DNA of 64,000 nucleotides from Leptotrichia sp. oral taxon 498 (GTDB lineage Bacteria; Fusobacteriota; Fusobacteriia; Fusobacteriales; Leptotrichiaceae): NCBI RefSeq assembly GCF_002240055.1, contig NZ_CP016753.1, positions 2,046,001 to 2,110,000 of the forward strand, read 5' to 3'. Shown piece by piece: positions 46,170 to 55,257 of this stretch (position 1 is its first letter; each line of letters starts with the position of its first letter). The notes under the pieces were generated by a model. It saw only the letters and a program-made list of their open reading frames with translations, ran no database searches and was not told where the DNA came from. The position numbers and the translations under genes were made by a program.

Positions 46170-47438
46170 CTATTTAACATTTTTATTTAATATTTTCATA
46201 TTTTTAAATTCATTAAAATATTTTAAGAAATTTTCTTTCAAGTCATCTAAGTCTAAAATAATTTCTCCAGTTTCATTATTCACATTATTTTTTAAATATT
46301 CTGAATAACCTAATCCAATTGCTCCTGTAATGCTTCCAGCAACCGCTCCATTTGCAGCCCAGCCAATAACTGGAATAATTTTTAACAAATTTGCAGCCAA
46401 TTTTCCAATTTGCGCTATACCTGTTATTGAAATTAGTGCCGCCGCAATGTCGGTAAAAGTGTGAGTTCCTGCGTCTACACGATAAATTGTATTTATATCA
46501 ATTATCATTTTTGTCTGTAACGCCGCAAGAGCTATTGAATCTGGAAATGGTAACGGTGTTGCTCCGATTCCAGCTGCAAGAAAAGCATATTTATTTGTCG
46601 CATCAGCAGCTTCTTTTGCCATTGTTTCAAGCCGTTCTTTTAAAATTATAGTTTGAGCTTTTTTTACTGCGTTTTGTCTGCCTTCTGAAATATATTTATA
46701 TGTTTCGTGCAACAGTTCCTGTGCGCCTTTTGGATTTAAAACTACTATTTCATCATCAATTTCAAACATTTCTTTAACATTTCGAACTCTCACAAATGCT
46801 CTTGCTTTTTCGAGCATTTTTTCATCAATAACTTTTTTCACAAATTCAGATTCCTTCAAAGTATCTCTTTTTGTAAATACAACAATCGTTGGGATTCCAC
46901 AATTTTCAAGAATATCCAAAAGTCTTACATCAGCCGTTTCAACTCTGCCGCTTTTTTCGCTGATACAAAGCCAAGCGATGTGGATATGCTCATTTTCATC
47001 TTTAGACTTTTGCTTTTCATCCAAAAAATCTTGAATATTTGCCAATGTCTGCTCATAGTCTTCCGCTTCAATTCCTTTTGTGTCGTATAAATTTACATTG
47101 TCTTTTTCCAGATGATAACATTTTATTTCTTGAGTTACTGGCATTCCAACTCCAATTTTAGCAACTTCTTTTCCAAAAATATAGTTAATTAGCGAACTTT
47201 TTCCAACTCCAGTTTTTCCAGAAATAATGATATTTACAGTTTCTTTCCCAGAATAAGATTTAAAAAATTTTTCTTCTTTATTTTTTTCTTTTTCTTTATC
47301 AAAAATTATCGCTCCATTGCTAATCATTAGACCTTTAAGACTTTTTAAAATTTCTTCTCTCGTTCCAACTTTTTGATTATTTTCATTCGTTTCTTTACTT
47401 TCTATTTCCACTAAATCTTTAAATTCTTTAACATCCAT
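46170..47438 (-). CDS. GTPase with C-terminal DUF697 membrane domain
   Basis: A 422-residue protein. The N-terminal 60 residues are charged. The Ras-like GTPase (about 65-260) has Walker A ISGKTGVGKSS (74-81), the switch region VGMPVT, G3 LYDTKG (119-122, with Lys-Gly in place of the usual Pro-Gly), and G4 FTKRD (189-192). The C-terminal part (about 270-400) is DUF697-like: AGIGATPLPFPDSIALAALQ, LLKIIPVIGWAANGAVAGSI. This layout matches a family of Era-like, membrane-linked GTPases of unknown role. ATG 47438 is chosen from the site GAGGAG; an upstream in-frame start at 47495 lacks one. First gene of the operon. A -10 TATACT at 47505-47500 is its likely promoter, with a poor -35. Confidence 0.85.
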   Translation of the reverse strand: MDVKEFKDLVEIESKETNENNQKVGTREEILKSLKGLMISNGAIIFDKEKEKNKEEKFFKSYSGKETVNIIISGKTGVGKSSLINYIFGKEVAKIGVGMPVTQEIKCYHLEKDNVNLYDTKGIEAEDYEQTLANIQDFLDEKQKSKDENEHIHIAWLCISEKSGRVETADVRLLDILENCGIPTIVVFTKRDTLKESEFVKKVIDEKMLEKARAFVRVRNVKEMFEIDDEIVVLNPKGAQELLHETYKYISEGRQNAVKKAQTIILKERLETMAKEAADATNKYAFLAAGIGATPLPFPDSIALAALQTKMIIDINTIYRVDAGTHTFTDIAAALISITGIAQIGKLAANLLKIIPVIGWAANGAVAGSITGAIGLGYSEYLKNNVNNETGEIILDLDDLKENFLKYFNEFKNMKILNKNVK

Positions 47439-47671
47439 ATTTTGCTCCTCTCTTTTTTTAATGAATTCTTTACATCTTTTTAGTTTTAATTTCACTGTAA
47501 GTATACTATTTTTAGATTTTGTTTTACTTATAAAAAAATTAAAAAATATAAAATCATAAGATTTTTTTTAATTTATCTCTTGTTTTTTTCGTATTTCAAG
47601 TTAAAATTTAGTATAGAGAATTAAATTTTTATTTATATTAGCAAAAAATTGTTAATTGAGAGGAGAAAATT

Positions 47672-49654
47672 ATGAGAATATATGATGGCAATAACATTAG
47701 AAACATTGCTTTATTGGGAGAAAGCGGTGCTGGAAAAAGTAATATGACTTCCGCTCTTGAATTTACGGCAAAACTTACAAATAAAATTCCTAATTCTAGC
47801 GATAATGTTAAAATAAGTAGTTCTCTTGCCCTACATGCAATTGAATATCAATCTTTCAAATTTAATTTTTTTGATGTGCCTGGATATGTTGATTTTTTCG
47901 GGGAACTTGAATCTGGACTTGCAGCGTGTGATGGAGCAATTATCACAGTTGACGGAACGGCTGACTTATCTGTCGGAACTGAAACTGCTCTTGAACTTGC
48001 TGATAGCCGAAACATCCCACGATTCATATTTGTGAATAAAATTGACAGTGAAAAAGCTGACTACGAAAAGATTCTTTTGCAATTGCGAAAAAAATATGGT
48101 AAAAGAATCGCACCATTTCATGTACCTTGGGGAGTTGCCGCTAATTTCAAGGGACATATAAATGTTGTGGATATGTTCGCCCGTGAATATAATGGCTCTG
48201 AATGTGTCAATGCAGATATGCCAACTGATATGGACGACAAGATTTTGCCGATTCGTGAGATGCTTTTGGAAGCGGTTGCTGAAACAAGTGAAGAATTGAT
48301 GGAAAAATATTTTAATGGAGAAGAATTTACTACAAATGAAATTCACGCTGGACTTAGAAAAGGTGTACTAGATTGCAGCGTAATTCCTGTTATTTGCGGT
48401 TCAACTACAAAAAACATCGGACTTCACACAACATTTGACATGATAAGAGATTATTTGCCAGAACCAATGGACAATCCAAAAGTTGATGCTAAAAAAGATA
48501 AAACTACTTGCCAAATTTTTAAAACAATAATTGATTCATTTTTGGGAAAAGTTTCTTATGCAAAAGTTTTATCTGGAGAGCTAAAACCTGATTCAGAAAT
48601 TTATAATTTGAATAAGAAAAAAAATGAAAAAATTGGAAAACTTGGAACAAATGTGGCTGGAAAAATGGAAATTTTAAAAAAAGGAGTCTGTGGAGATGTT
48701 GTTTTATTAACGAAACTCGAACATGCTCAAACTTCAGATACACTTTCAACTGATAAAAATGAAACTGCACAAAAGAATATCACTTTTCCAAAAGCTCAAC
48801 TTTTGGTTGCAATAGAACCACTAAATAAAAACGATGATGAAAAGATGTCGACTGGACTTAACAAACTTATGGAAGAAGATCCGTCTTTTTCTTGGAAAAG
48901 GGATATGGAAACTAAGCAAACTATTTTGGGAGTGCAAGGAGAACTGCATTCCATCACATTGATTGAAAAACTAAAATCTAAATTCGGAGTTGATATAAAA
49001 ACAGTTGACTTAAAAGTGCCATACCGTGAAACTATTAAAGGAAATTCGGATGTTCAAGGAAAATATAAAAAGCAATCGGGAGGACACGGACAATATGGAG
49101 ATGTGCTTATCAAATTTTCTCCTTGCGATGAACATTTTGTATTTGAAGAAACTATTACTGGAGGAAGGGTGCCGAAATCATATATTCCAGCTGTTGAAAA
49201 AGGATTAAGAGAATCACTTGCCCACGGAGTTTTAGCGGATTATCCTGTCACAAATATAAAAGCAGTTTTGTATGATGGCTCTTATCACGATGTGGATTCT
49301 TCAGAAATGGCTTTTAAAATTGCAGCAAATTTAGCTTTTAAAAAAGGAATGCTTGAAGCTAAACCGACTTTGCTCGAACCAATTATGGAACTTACAATTT
49401 TTGTGCCAGAAAACTGTATCGGGGATATAATGGGGGACATTAACAAAAAGCGTGGAAAAATCATCGGTATGGACACTCATAAATCAACTAAGCAAAAAAT
49501 TACAGCTGAAATTCCAATGGCCGAAACATTTAAATATGCAACCGATTTAAAATCGATGACAAAAGGAAAGGGATATTTTGAAATGAAACTTTTAAAATAT
49601 GAAGAAGTTCCCTTTGATTTAGCACAAAAGATAATTGAAATCAGAAAAAAATAA
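47672..49654 (+). CDS. EF-G-like translational GTPase (EF-G2/FusA2 type)
   Basis: A 660-residue EF-G paralogue with all five domains. G1 is GESGAGKS (17-24), G3 is DVPGYVDF with Tyr where canonical EF-G has the catalytic His, and G4 is VNKID (121-125). Domain IV shows KKQSGGHGQYGDV and ALYDGSYHDVDSSEMAF. Domain V shows LEPIMELTIFVPENCIGDIMGDINKKRGKI in parts. The Tyr is what I recall for the EF-G-like subfamily, which lacks full elongation activity. Its physiological role is unclear. ATG 47672 follows GAGAGGAG. Divergent from the GTPase operon; no functional link is evident. Confidence 0.9.
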   Translation: MRIYDGNNIRNIALLGESGAGKSNMTSALEFTAKLTNKIPNSSDNVKISSSLALHAIEYQSFKFNFFDVPGYVDFFGELESGLAACDGAIITVDGTADLSVGTETALELADSRNIPRFIFVNKIDSEKADYEKILLQLRKKYGKRIAPFHVPWGVAANFKGHINVVDMFAREYNGSECVNADMPTDMDDKILPIREMLLEAVAETSEELMEKYFNGEEFTTNEIHAGLRKGVLDCSVIPVICGSTTKNIGLHTTFDMIRDYLPEPMDNPKVDAKKDKTTCQIFKTIIDSFLGKVSYAKVLSGELKPDSEIYNLNKKKNEKIGKLGTNVAGKMEILKKGVCGDVVLLTKLEHAQTSDTLSTDKNETAQKNITFPKAQLLVAIEPLNKNDDEKMSTGLNKLMEEDPSFSWKRDMETKQTILGVQGELHSITLIEKLKSKFGVDIKTVDLKVPYRETIKGNSDVQGKYKKQSGGHGQYGDVLIKFSPCDEHFVFEETITGGRVPKSYIPAVEKGLRESLAHGVLADYPVTNIKAVLYDGSYHDVDSSEMAFKIAANLAFKKGMLEAKPTLLEPIMELTIFVPENCIGDIMGDINKKRGKIIGMDTHKSTKQKITAEIPMAETFKYATDLKSMTKGKGYFEMKLLKYEEVPFDLAQKIIEIRKK

Positions 49655-49807
49655 TTCTTGAAATAATAAATTTATATTTTTAATAAAATTTTTGAAAGCG
49701 TCTGAAATTTATAGTTATTTTAATATATATTTTAGAGATTTATGAAAAAATTTTTACTTATCTAATAAAAGTCATAAAAATTCGGTGATAACGATATTCA
49801 TAGGATA

Positions 49808-49844
49808 AAGGACTGTTTTATGAAACCGTCATGAAACAGTTCTT
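49808..49844. repeat. Long hairpin without U tract
   Basis: Arms AAGGACTGTTTTATG and CATGAAACAGTTCTT pair over about 15 positions with two G-U pairs and a seven-base loop. No T run follows on either strand, so it is a poor terminator. Its core CTGTTTTAT(G/A)AAA also occurs in the hairpin at 24130-24169. It may be a remnant of a dispersed element. Confidence 0.5.
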
Positions 49845-49850
49845 AAAAAA

Positions 49851-49886
49851 AATTATAGGCATCTCACTTTACTGTGAATTACCTAT
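49851..49886 (-). terminator. Terminator of the 131-residue unknown gene
   Basis: On the minus strand ATAGG / CCTAT with an inner CAC/GTG helix, followed by AATTTTTTTT. It begins 8 bases past the stop at 49894. Confidence 0.65.
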
Positions 49887-49893
49887 TTATTTT

Positions 49894-50289
49894 TTAAATA
49901 TTATTCTTTTCTTTCGGAATCCCTATTCCATTTAAAAATAAATCTATTTCTTTTTCAAGATCCAATACATCCTCCCTCGCATAATGCTCATAATTATTTC
50001 CCAATTTTAGTGTTCTTAACACCACTTCCCCAAGATAACTTATTTCAAACATATACTCTTCTACAACTAATTTTGTTTTATTATTTATTTCATCATCGTA
50101 AAAATCTATAACCAATGTTACCGTAAAATCTGAAAGATCTTTTAAATCAACTTTCCTGTCATTAACAAAATAATGTAAAATGCTTTGTTTTATAATAAAT
50201 TCCAAATCGCTTTCAATAAAATCTCGTGGCTTATCCATATTGTGTGCAATATAAACTAGCACTTTATCCAAAAATATCGTATCAATCAA
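49894..50289 (-). CDS. Unknown small protein
   Basis: A 131-residue acidic soluble protein. The C-terminal half (TLVIDFYDDEINNKTKLVV and EYMFEISYLGEVVLRTL) suggests a beta-rich fold, with a helical start. No family recognised, no signal peptide. It lies downstream of the M18 aminopeptidase, 43 bases away on the same strand, and may share its transcript. ATG 50289 follows GGAG. Confidence 0.65.
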   Translation of the reverse strand: MIDTIFLDKVLVYIAHNMDKPRDFIESDLEFIIKQSILHYFVNDRKVDLKDLSDFTVTLVIDFYDDEINNKTKLVVEEYMFEISYLGEVVLRTLKLGNNYEHYAREDVLDLEKEIDLFLNGIGIPKEKNNI

Positions 50290-50332
50290 CTCCTAATTTT
50301 TATTTTAATTTTTTTATTTTCAAAATTTACTT

Positions 50333-51685
50333 TTATCCCTTTGAAAAAAATTCTTTTGCTAATTCTTTTAGAAAAAAAACATCATAAACTCCACATACTT
50401 CTCTTGCCGAATGCATAGCAAGCATAGGGACTCCAACATCCACTGAATCTATTCCCAAGTGAGTTGCAGAAATTGGACCAATTGTCGAGCCACCAGGTTC
50501 ATTTGATTCATTTACAAAATTTTGAATTTTTATATCGGTTCCTTCGACCAATTGCTTAATCACAGAAATTGAATAGGCATCCGATGTATATCTCTGTTTT
50601 GCGCTTATTTTCACAGATAAACCTTCATTCATTTTTCCACGGTTTGTTGGATCTGTTTTGGAAATATGTGCGGGATGTGCAGCGTGTGCTGCATCAGCTG
50701 AAAGCATAAAAGAATTTTCAATCATTTGTAAAAATTCAATTCTATCAAGTCCCAATGTCAAAGCAATTCTCTCTAACGTATTTAACAAGTAATTGGAATC
50801 AGCTCCCTGTTTTGTTGCACTTCCAATTTCCTCATTATCAAATGCGACAAATACATTAATTCTATCCTCATTTTTACTGGCTTCAAAAAGTCCAAGCAGT
50901 CCCGTGTAAACTGAAGCCAAATTATCAATTTTAGGCGAAGAAATCATTTCTTCGTTTGCACCCAAAAGGCAACCTTTTTCCCAGCAATAAACATACAAGT
51001 CAAAATCAAGAATATCTTCTTTTCTCACATCAACATTTTCCAAAATCAATTTTGTGAGAAATTCTTCTTTTTCAAATTTTTCATTTATAAGAGAAAGCAC
51101 TGGCAAGACATCGTTTTGTCTGTCTATTTTTACTCCATTATTAACTTCTCTATTCTGATGAATTGCTAAATTTGGTATTGTCATAACTGGCTTATCTATT
51201 TTCACTTTTATAGTTTTTGGTGCAAATATATTTTCTCCTTTTACAATAAGTCTTCCTGCAATAGATAGCGGTCTATCAAACCAAGTATTTAAAATTGGAC
51301 CTCCATAAACTTCTGTATTTAATCTTAATATATTTTCTGTTATCATTTCAGGATTCGGCTTAATTTTAAAACAAGGCGAATCCGTATGTGCCGCAAATAT
51401 TTTAAATCCTTTTTTTATATCAACGTTTTTTCCCACTGTAAATGCTATTATTGTAGAGCTTGACTTTTTAAAAAAATATTTTCCACCTTTTTTCAATTTC
51501 CATTTTTCTTGTGGCATAAGTCTTAAAAATTTATTTTCTTCTAAAATATCAGAACAATTTTTTACAACATGAAATGTACTTACGCTGTCATCAATAAATT
51601 CAATAACTTCTCTTCCAAAACTTTTTACTTCCATATCCAAAAATTTCTCTTGAATATTAACCAATTCTTTCGTATTATGTATCAC
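50333..51685 (-). CDS. apeB: M18-family aminopeptidase
   Basis: Zinc metallo-aminopeptidase of the aspartyl-aminopeptidase type, releasing N-terminal (often acidic) residues. Motifs: FAAHTDSPCFKIKPNP, EVYGGPILNTWFDRPL, KIDNLASVYTGL, the metal-ligand VAFDNEEIGS, and LSADAAHAAHPAHI near the C-terminal third. GTG 51685 is chosen as start: the site GGGAGG lies about 8 bases upstream and the first residues are VIHNTKELVN. A longer frame to 51736 has no site. The product is 450 residues, a normal length. Confidence 0.92.
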   Translation of the reverse strand: MIHNTKELVNIQEKFLDMEVKSFGREVIEFIDDSVSTFHVVKNCSDILEENKFLRLMPQEKWKLKKGGKYFFKKSSSTIIAFTVGKNVDIKKGFKIFAAHTDSPCFKIKPNPEMITENILRLNTEVYGGPILNTWFDRPLSIAGRLIVKGENIFAPKTIKVKIDKPVMTIPNLAIHQNREVNNGVKIDRQNDVLPVLSLINEKFEKEEFLTKLILENVDVRKEDILDFDLYVYCWEKGCLLGANEEMISSPKIDNLASVYTGLLGLFEASKNEDRINVFVAFDNEEIGSATKQGADSNYLLNTLERIALTLGLDRIEFLQMIENSFMLSADAAHAAHPAHISKTDPTNRGKMNEGLSVKISAKQRYTSDAYSISVIKQLVEGTDIKIQNFVNESNEPGGSTIGPISATHLGIDSVDVGVPMLAMHSAREVCGVYDVFFLKELAKEFFSKG

Positions 51686-51775
51686 CTGTATGTCCTCCCA
51701 ATAAATAAATTTCTTAATACTTATATTATACCCCAAAAATCAAAAATTCCTAAAAATTTTTTTATTTAAAAAAAA

Positions 51776-51795
51776 CAGGAATTTAGTTATTCCTG
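51776..51795 (-). terminator. Terminator after yqhQ
   Basis: CAGGAA / TTCCTG stem with an eight-base loop, followed on the minus strand by T7. It lies 10 bases past the yqhQ stop. Confidence 0.7.
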
Positions 51796-51805
51796 AATTT
51801 TTATC

Positions 51806-52732
51806 TTATTTTTTTTCCACAAATACTTCAGTCGCATTGTTAACTTCTTCTCCAAGTGACACTTTTAACGCAACAATTGCCACTTCAAGTTGACTTTCAT
51901 CTGGCTCTCTGGTTGTAATTTTTTGCAGCCACATTCCAGGAATTGCTATCATTTTTGCAAAGATGTTATCTAAATGAAAACTTGACCATCTTTGGAACTC
52001 ATATGAAATTCCTGCAACAAATGGCACAAAGAGTACTCTTGTAATCAATTTATAAAGCACCATAAATAGATGATTTCCCTTTGGCATTGGCAAAATAAAA
52101 TCTACCAGCGAAAAAACTATTATACTTACAAGCATTACAAGAAGCAAAAAGCTTGTTCCACATCTTGGATGAAATCTTGTGCAAACTTTTGCATTTTTTG
52201 GCGTTAACTCTTTGTGTAATTCATAGTTCATTATACTTTTGTGCTCCGCCCCATGATATTCAAATACTCTTTTTATATCTTTTAAAAACGAGATCCCAAA
52301 AATATATCCCAAAAACAATAATAATTTTATAATAGCTTCTGTTAAATTTTGCATCACAATATTTGAAGGAAATAAAAATCCTCCGACTGCTGATGGCAAC
52401 CACATAAATACTGCAATACTTACTAGGACTGATATTAAAATTGTAAAACCAATTTGTTTGTCGCTTAACTCCTCTTCTTCAAGTCCAGCTTGATTTGATG
52501 CGAATATAAGCTCACTTGTCCCTATAAACATTGCGTCATAAAGGGAAATAATTCCTCTTATGAATGGAATTTTTACCCATTTATTATTATTTTCTGTCAA
52601 AATTCTTTTTTTGTAGACAATACTTCCGTCCTGTTTTCTCACCGCTGTTGCAATTGCTTTAGGACCTCTCATCATGACACCTTCCACAACGGCTTGTCCA
52701 CCCACTGTAACCCTATTTTCTTTTTGTTTCAT
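51806..52732 (-). CDS. yqhQ: DUF1385 membrane protein YqhQ
   Basis: A 308-residue polytopic membrane protein of the DUF1385 family. Marks: the N-terminal TVGGQAVVEGVMMRGP, FIRGIISLYDAMFIGTSEL, the central FEYHGAEHKSIMNYE and HPRCGTSFLLLVMLVSIIVF. About five transmembrane helices lie in 95-260. Function is not well established in any species that I know. It follows disA by 25 bases in the same direction (radA-disA-yqhQ). Confidence 0.88.
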   Translation of the reverse strand: MKQKENRVTVGGQAVVEGVMMRGPKAIATAVRKQDGSIVYKKRILTENNNKWVKIPFIRGIISLYDAMFIGTSELIFASNQAGLEEEELSDKQIGFTILISVLVSIAVFMWLPSAVGGFLFPSNIVMQNLTEAIIKLLLFLGYIFGISFLKDIKRVFEYHGAEHKSIMNYELHKELTPKNAKVCTRFHPRCGTSFLLLVMLVSIIVFSLVDFILPMPKGNHLFMVLYKLITRVLFVPFVAGISYEFQRWSSFHLDNIFAKMIAIPGMWLQKITTREPDESQLEVAIVALKVSLGEEVNNATEVFVEKK

Positions 52733-52757
52733 TTATTTCTCACTTTCTTAAATTAAT

Positions 52758-53828
52758 TTATTCCCTGTCCAAAGCAGTTTTATTTTTTATTCTTCTCAGA
52801 GCTTTACTAATATGAAGCGCTTTAAATTTACTTATGCCTTTTAGTTCTGTTACCTCTTGAACAGAAGCCGCCAAAATAGACTGTACTCCTGAAAATTCTT
52901 TTATCAAAGTTTCCTTATCCTTTTTAGTAATTTTTGAAATATTGTTTAATAGCCCGTATCCTCTTGGCTCAATCTTTTCATCTAAATTAATAACGTTAAT
53001 GTCATATCCCAATAGATTTAAAATTTTTTCATCATCTAACAAATCTTCTTTTGTCAAATTTTTTACTTTATTTACAATTTTCTCAATTTTTACGCAACCT
53101 TTTTGATAATCTCTTATGAGTGCTTCAAAACTTTCATTTTTATTGAGCATAATTTCCTCATATTGAATTTTTATAAGCCTGCCTTCAGTCCCTAGCTCAG
53201 ACATATATTCTTTTAGCTCTTCAGACATTCTAAAAAAAAGTCCATACATTCTAAAACATTCAATAACATCAAATAACATAACTGTATTATCATATTCCAA
53301 AATAGATAAATTAGTGCGAATTTTTTCAATGTTTACAGAATATTTTTCAAGTGCCGTTATCGCTTGGGAAGCTTTTGTAAATAAACCGCCTATATCATTT
53401 AACAAATATCTGAATTTCCCCAAATATACCGTTATTTTATTTCGTCTTTCAGAAACTGTTATTACCAGATTCCCTTTTTGCTGTGCTATTCTGTGTGCTG
53501 CCTGATGCCGTGTACCGCTTTCATCAGTCTCTATATTATAATTTGGCTGCAGCTGGATATTCGCACCATAAATTGTTTCAATATCTTCAGATAAAATTAT
53601 TGCACCGTCCATTTTGGAAAGCTCGTAGACTCTTTGCGGAGAATACTCGGCATTTAATTCAAATCCACCACCCATAACATCTTTTAACTCTTCAGGATTT
53701 CCTAAAACAATCAAAGCTCCAAGTTTTGCTTCTTGGATTCTACCAACGGCTTCTCTTAATTTTGAACCCGGTGATATAATTTCAAATATATATTCTAATA
53801 TTTTTTTTCTGTTTGTTAATTTTTTCAT
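52758..53828 (-). CDS. disA: DNA integrity scanning protein, diadenylate cyclase
   Basis: Makes cyclic di-AMP and senses branched DNA. The N-terminal DAC domain (about 1-140) has the catalytic KMDGAIILS (DGA motif) and SGTRHQAAHRIAQQ (RHR motif). A helical linker follows. The C-terminal helix-hairpin-helix domain (about 295-350) has LLNNISKITKKDKETLIKEF and VTELKGISKFKALHI. At 356 residues it is typical. It starts 4 bases after radA, the gene order known from Bacillus and Clostridia. Confidence 0.96.
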   Translation of the reverse strand: MKKLTNRKKILEYIFEIISPGSKLREAVGRIQEAKLGALIVLGNPEELKDVMGGGFELNAEYSPQRVYELSKMDGAIILSEDIETIYGANIQLQPNYNIETDESGTRHQAAHRIAQQKGNLVITVSERRNKITVYLGKFRYLLNDIGGLFTKASQAITALEKYSVNIEKIRTNLSILEYDNTVMLFDVIECFRMYGLFFRMSEELKEYMSELGTEGRLIKIQYEEIMLNKNESFEALIRDYQKGCVKIEKIVNKVKNLTKEDLLDDEKILNLLGYDINVINLDEKIEPRGYGLLNNISKITKKDKETLIKEFSGVQSILAASVQEVTELKGISKFKALHISKALRRIKNKTALDRE

Positions 53829-53832
53829 TATT

Positions 53833-55203
53833 TTATTTTATCCTTTCAACTAATTCACTTATATTACTGATGTAATTTAGTTTTATTTTTCTTTTGGATT
53901 TATTATTTTCTTCGTTTTCCAGCTCTTCTTTATGGCTTTTTGGCAAATAAACTCCTGTGAATCCTAACTTTTCAAGTTCCGTTATTCTATTCTTTATAAA
54001 CGAAACCTTCCTCACTTCTCCTCTAAGCCCCAGCTCCCCAATTGCCGCTATTTTTTGACTAACAGGCTTTCCACTAATTGAAGACAATAGAGAAAAAACT
54101 ACAGCCAAATCGGAACTTCTGTCACTTAAATTGATTCCGCCAGGAATATTAATATAAATATCCTTTGAATTTACATCTACCTTCAATGAACGTGATAAAA
54201 CTGCACTTAAAATTTCAACTCTATTTTTGTCATATCCTTCCACAGTTCTTCGTGGCATTCCAAAATTTGGTGTTCCAAGTAGTGACTGCACTTCAAACAA
54301 AAACACTCTACTTCCTTCAAAAACTGGAACTATTATACTTCCGATATTTTTTTCATCTCTGTCACTTATAAAAAAATCTGACGGATTTTTTACTTCACTT
54401 ATTCCATTTTCCTTTATATCAAAAATAGAAACTTCATTTGTTGACCCATATCTATTTTTTGTTGAACGAATTATTCTGTAATAGTTATTTTCTTCTCCTT
54501 CAATCTGCAATACGGCATCAACCATATGCTCCAAAAGTTTCGGTCCCGCCAATTTTCCATCTTTCGTTATATGTCCGACTATGTAAAAGGAAATCTCATT
54601 TTTTTTCGCAATTTCAATTATTTTTAACGTAGTTTCCCGAATTTGAGAAACACCTCCAGCAATAGAAGACAAATTTTGTGAATACATCGTCTGAATCGAA
54701 TCAATTACAACAACTTTAGGTTTTTCCTTCAAAATAATACTTTCGATATTTTCAATTTTTGTGTCGCTCACAATGTACAAATTTTCACTTTTTACATTTA
54801 CTCTGTCCGCTCTTTGCTTTATCTGACTTGCTGATTCTTCCCCAGAAACATAAAAAACTGCTCCCAATTTTGAATATTCCTGTGACAACTGAAGGAGTAG
54901 TGTCGACTTTCCAATTCCAGGACTTCCTGTTACGAGCACCACTTCTCCTTTTATCAGTCCCCCGCCTAAAACTCTGTCAAATTCCTCAAACGAAGTTCTC
55001 ATTCTAAATTCTTTCTCTATTTCTATCTCTGAAATTTTACTTATGGAAATATCTTGAGATACTATATTTTTAGATGCTTTTAATTCCACTTCTTCTTCAA
55101 ATGTTCCCCAGGAATTGCAATTTGGACATTTCCCTAGCCACTTTAGTGAACTGTAGCCACATTCTGAACATATAAATTTCATCTTTTCCTTTTTTACTGC
55201 CAA
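53833..55203 (-). CDS. radA: DNA repair protein RadA
   Basis: RecA-like ATPase and branch-migration helicase. An N-terminal zinc finger CSECGYSSLKWLGKCPNC is followed by Walker A TGSPGIGKSTLLLQ, the RadA-specific KNRYGSTNE, and a C-terminal Lon-like domain (IAAIGELGLRGEVRKV). At 456 residues it is typical. The start is placed at TTG 55203 (MAVKKEKMKFICSECG), matching the short Lys-rich leader of RadA relatives; AAGGGGGTG lies upstream. ATG 55182 is the alternative. Upstream partner of disA. Confidence 0.95.
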   Translation of the reverse strand: MAVKKEKMKFICSECGYSSLKWLGKCPNCNSWGTFEEEVELKASKNIVSQDISISKISEIEIEKEFRMRTSFEEFDRVLGGGLIKGEVVLVTGSPGIGKSTLLLQLSQEYSKLGAVFYVSGEESASQIKQRADRVNVKSENLYIVSDTKIENIESIILKEKPKVVVIDSIQTMYSQNLSSIAGGVSQIRETTLKIIEIAKKNEISFYIVGHITKDGKLAGPKLLEHMVDAVLQIEGEENNYYRIIRSTKNRYGSTNEVSIFDIKENGISEVKNPSDFFISDRDEKNIGSIIVPVFEGSRVFLFEVQSLLGTPNFGMPRRTVEGYDKNRVEILSAVLSRSLKVDVNSKDIYINIPGGINLSDRSSDLAVVFSLLSSISGKPVSQKIAAIGELGLRGEVRKVSFIKNRITELEKLGFTGVYLPKSHKEELENEENNKSKRKIKLNYISNISELVERIK

Positions 55204-55257
55204 AACTCACACCCCCTTTTTTACACATTGAATATTGAACTAAATATTCTTACTTTT

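Noticed and set aside
54165-54481. Plus-strand frames opposite radA, fabF and rnc
   Set aside because: All are antisense to strongly recognised conserved genes and have no initiation signals.
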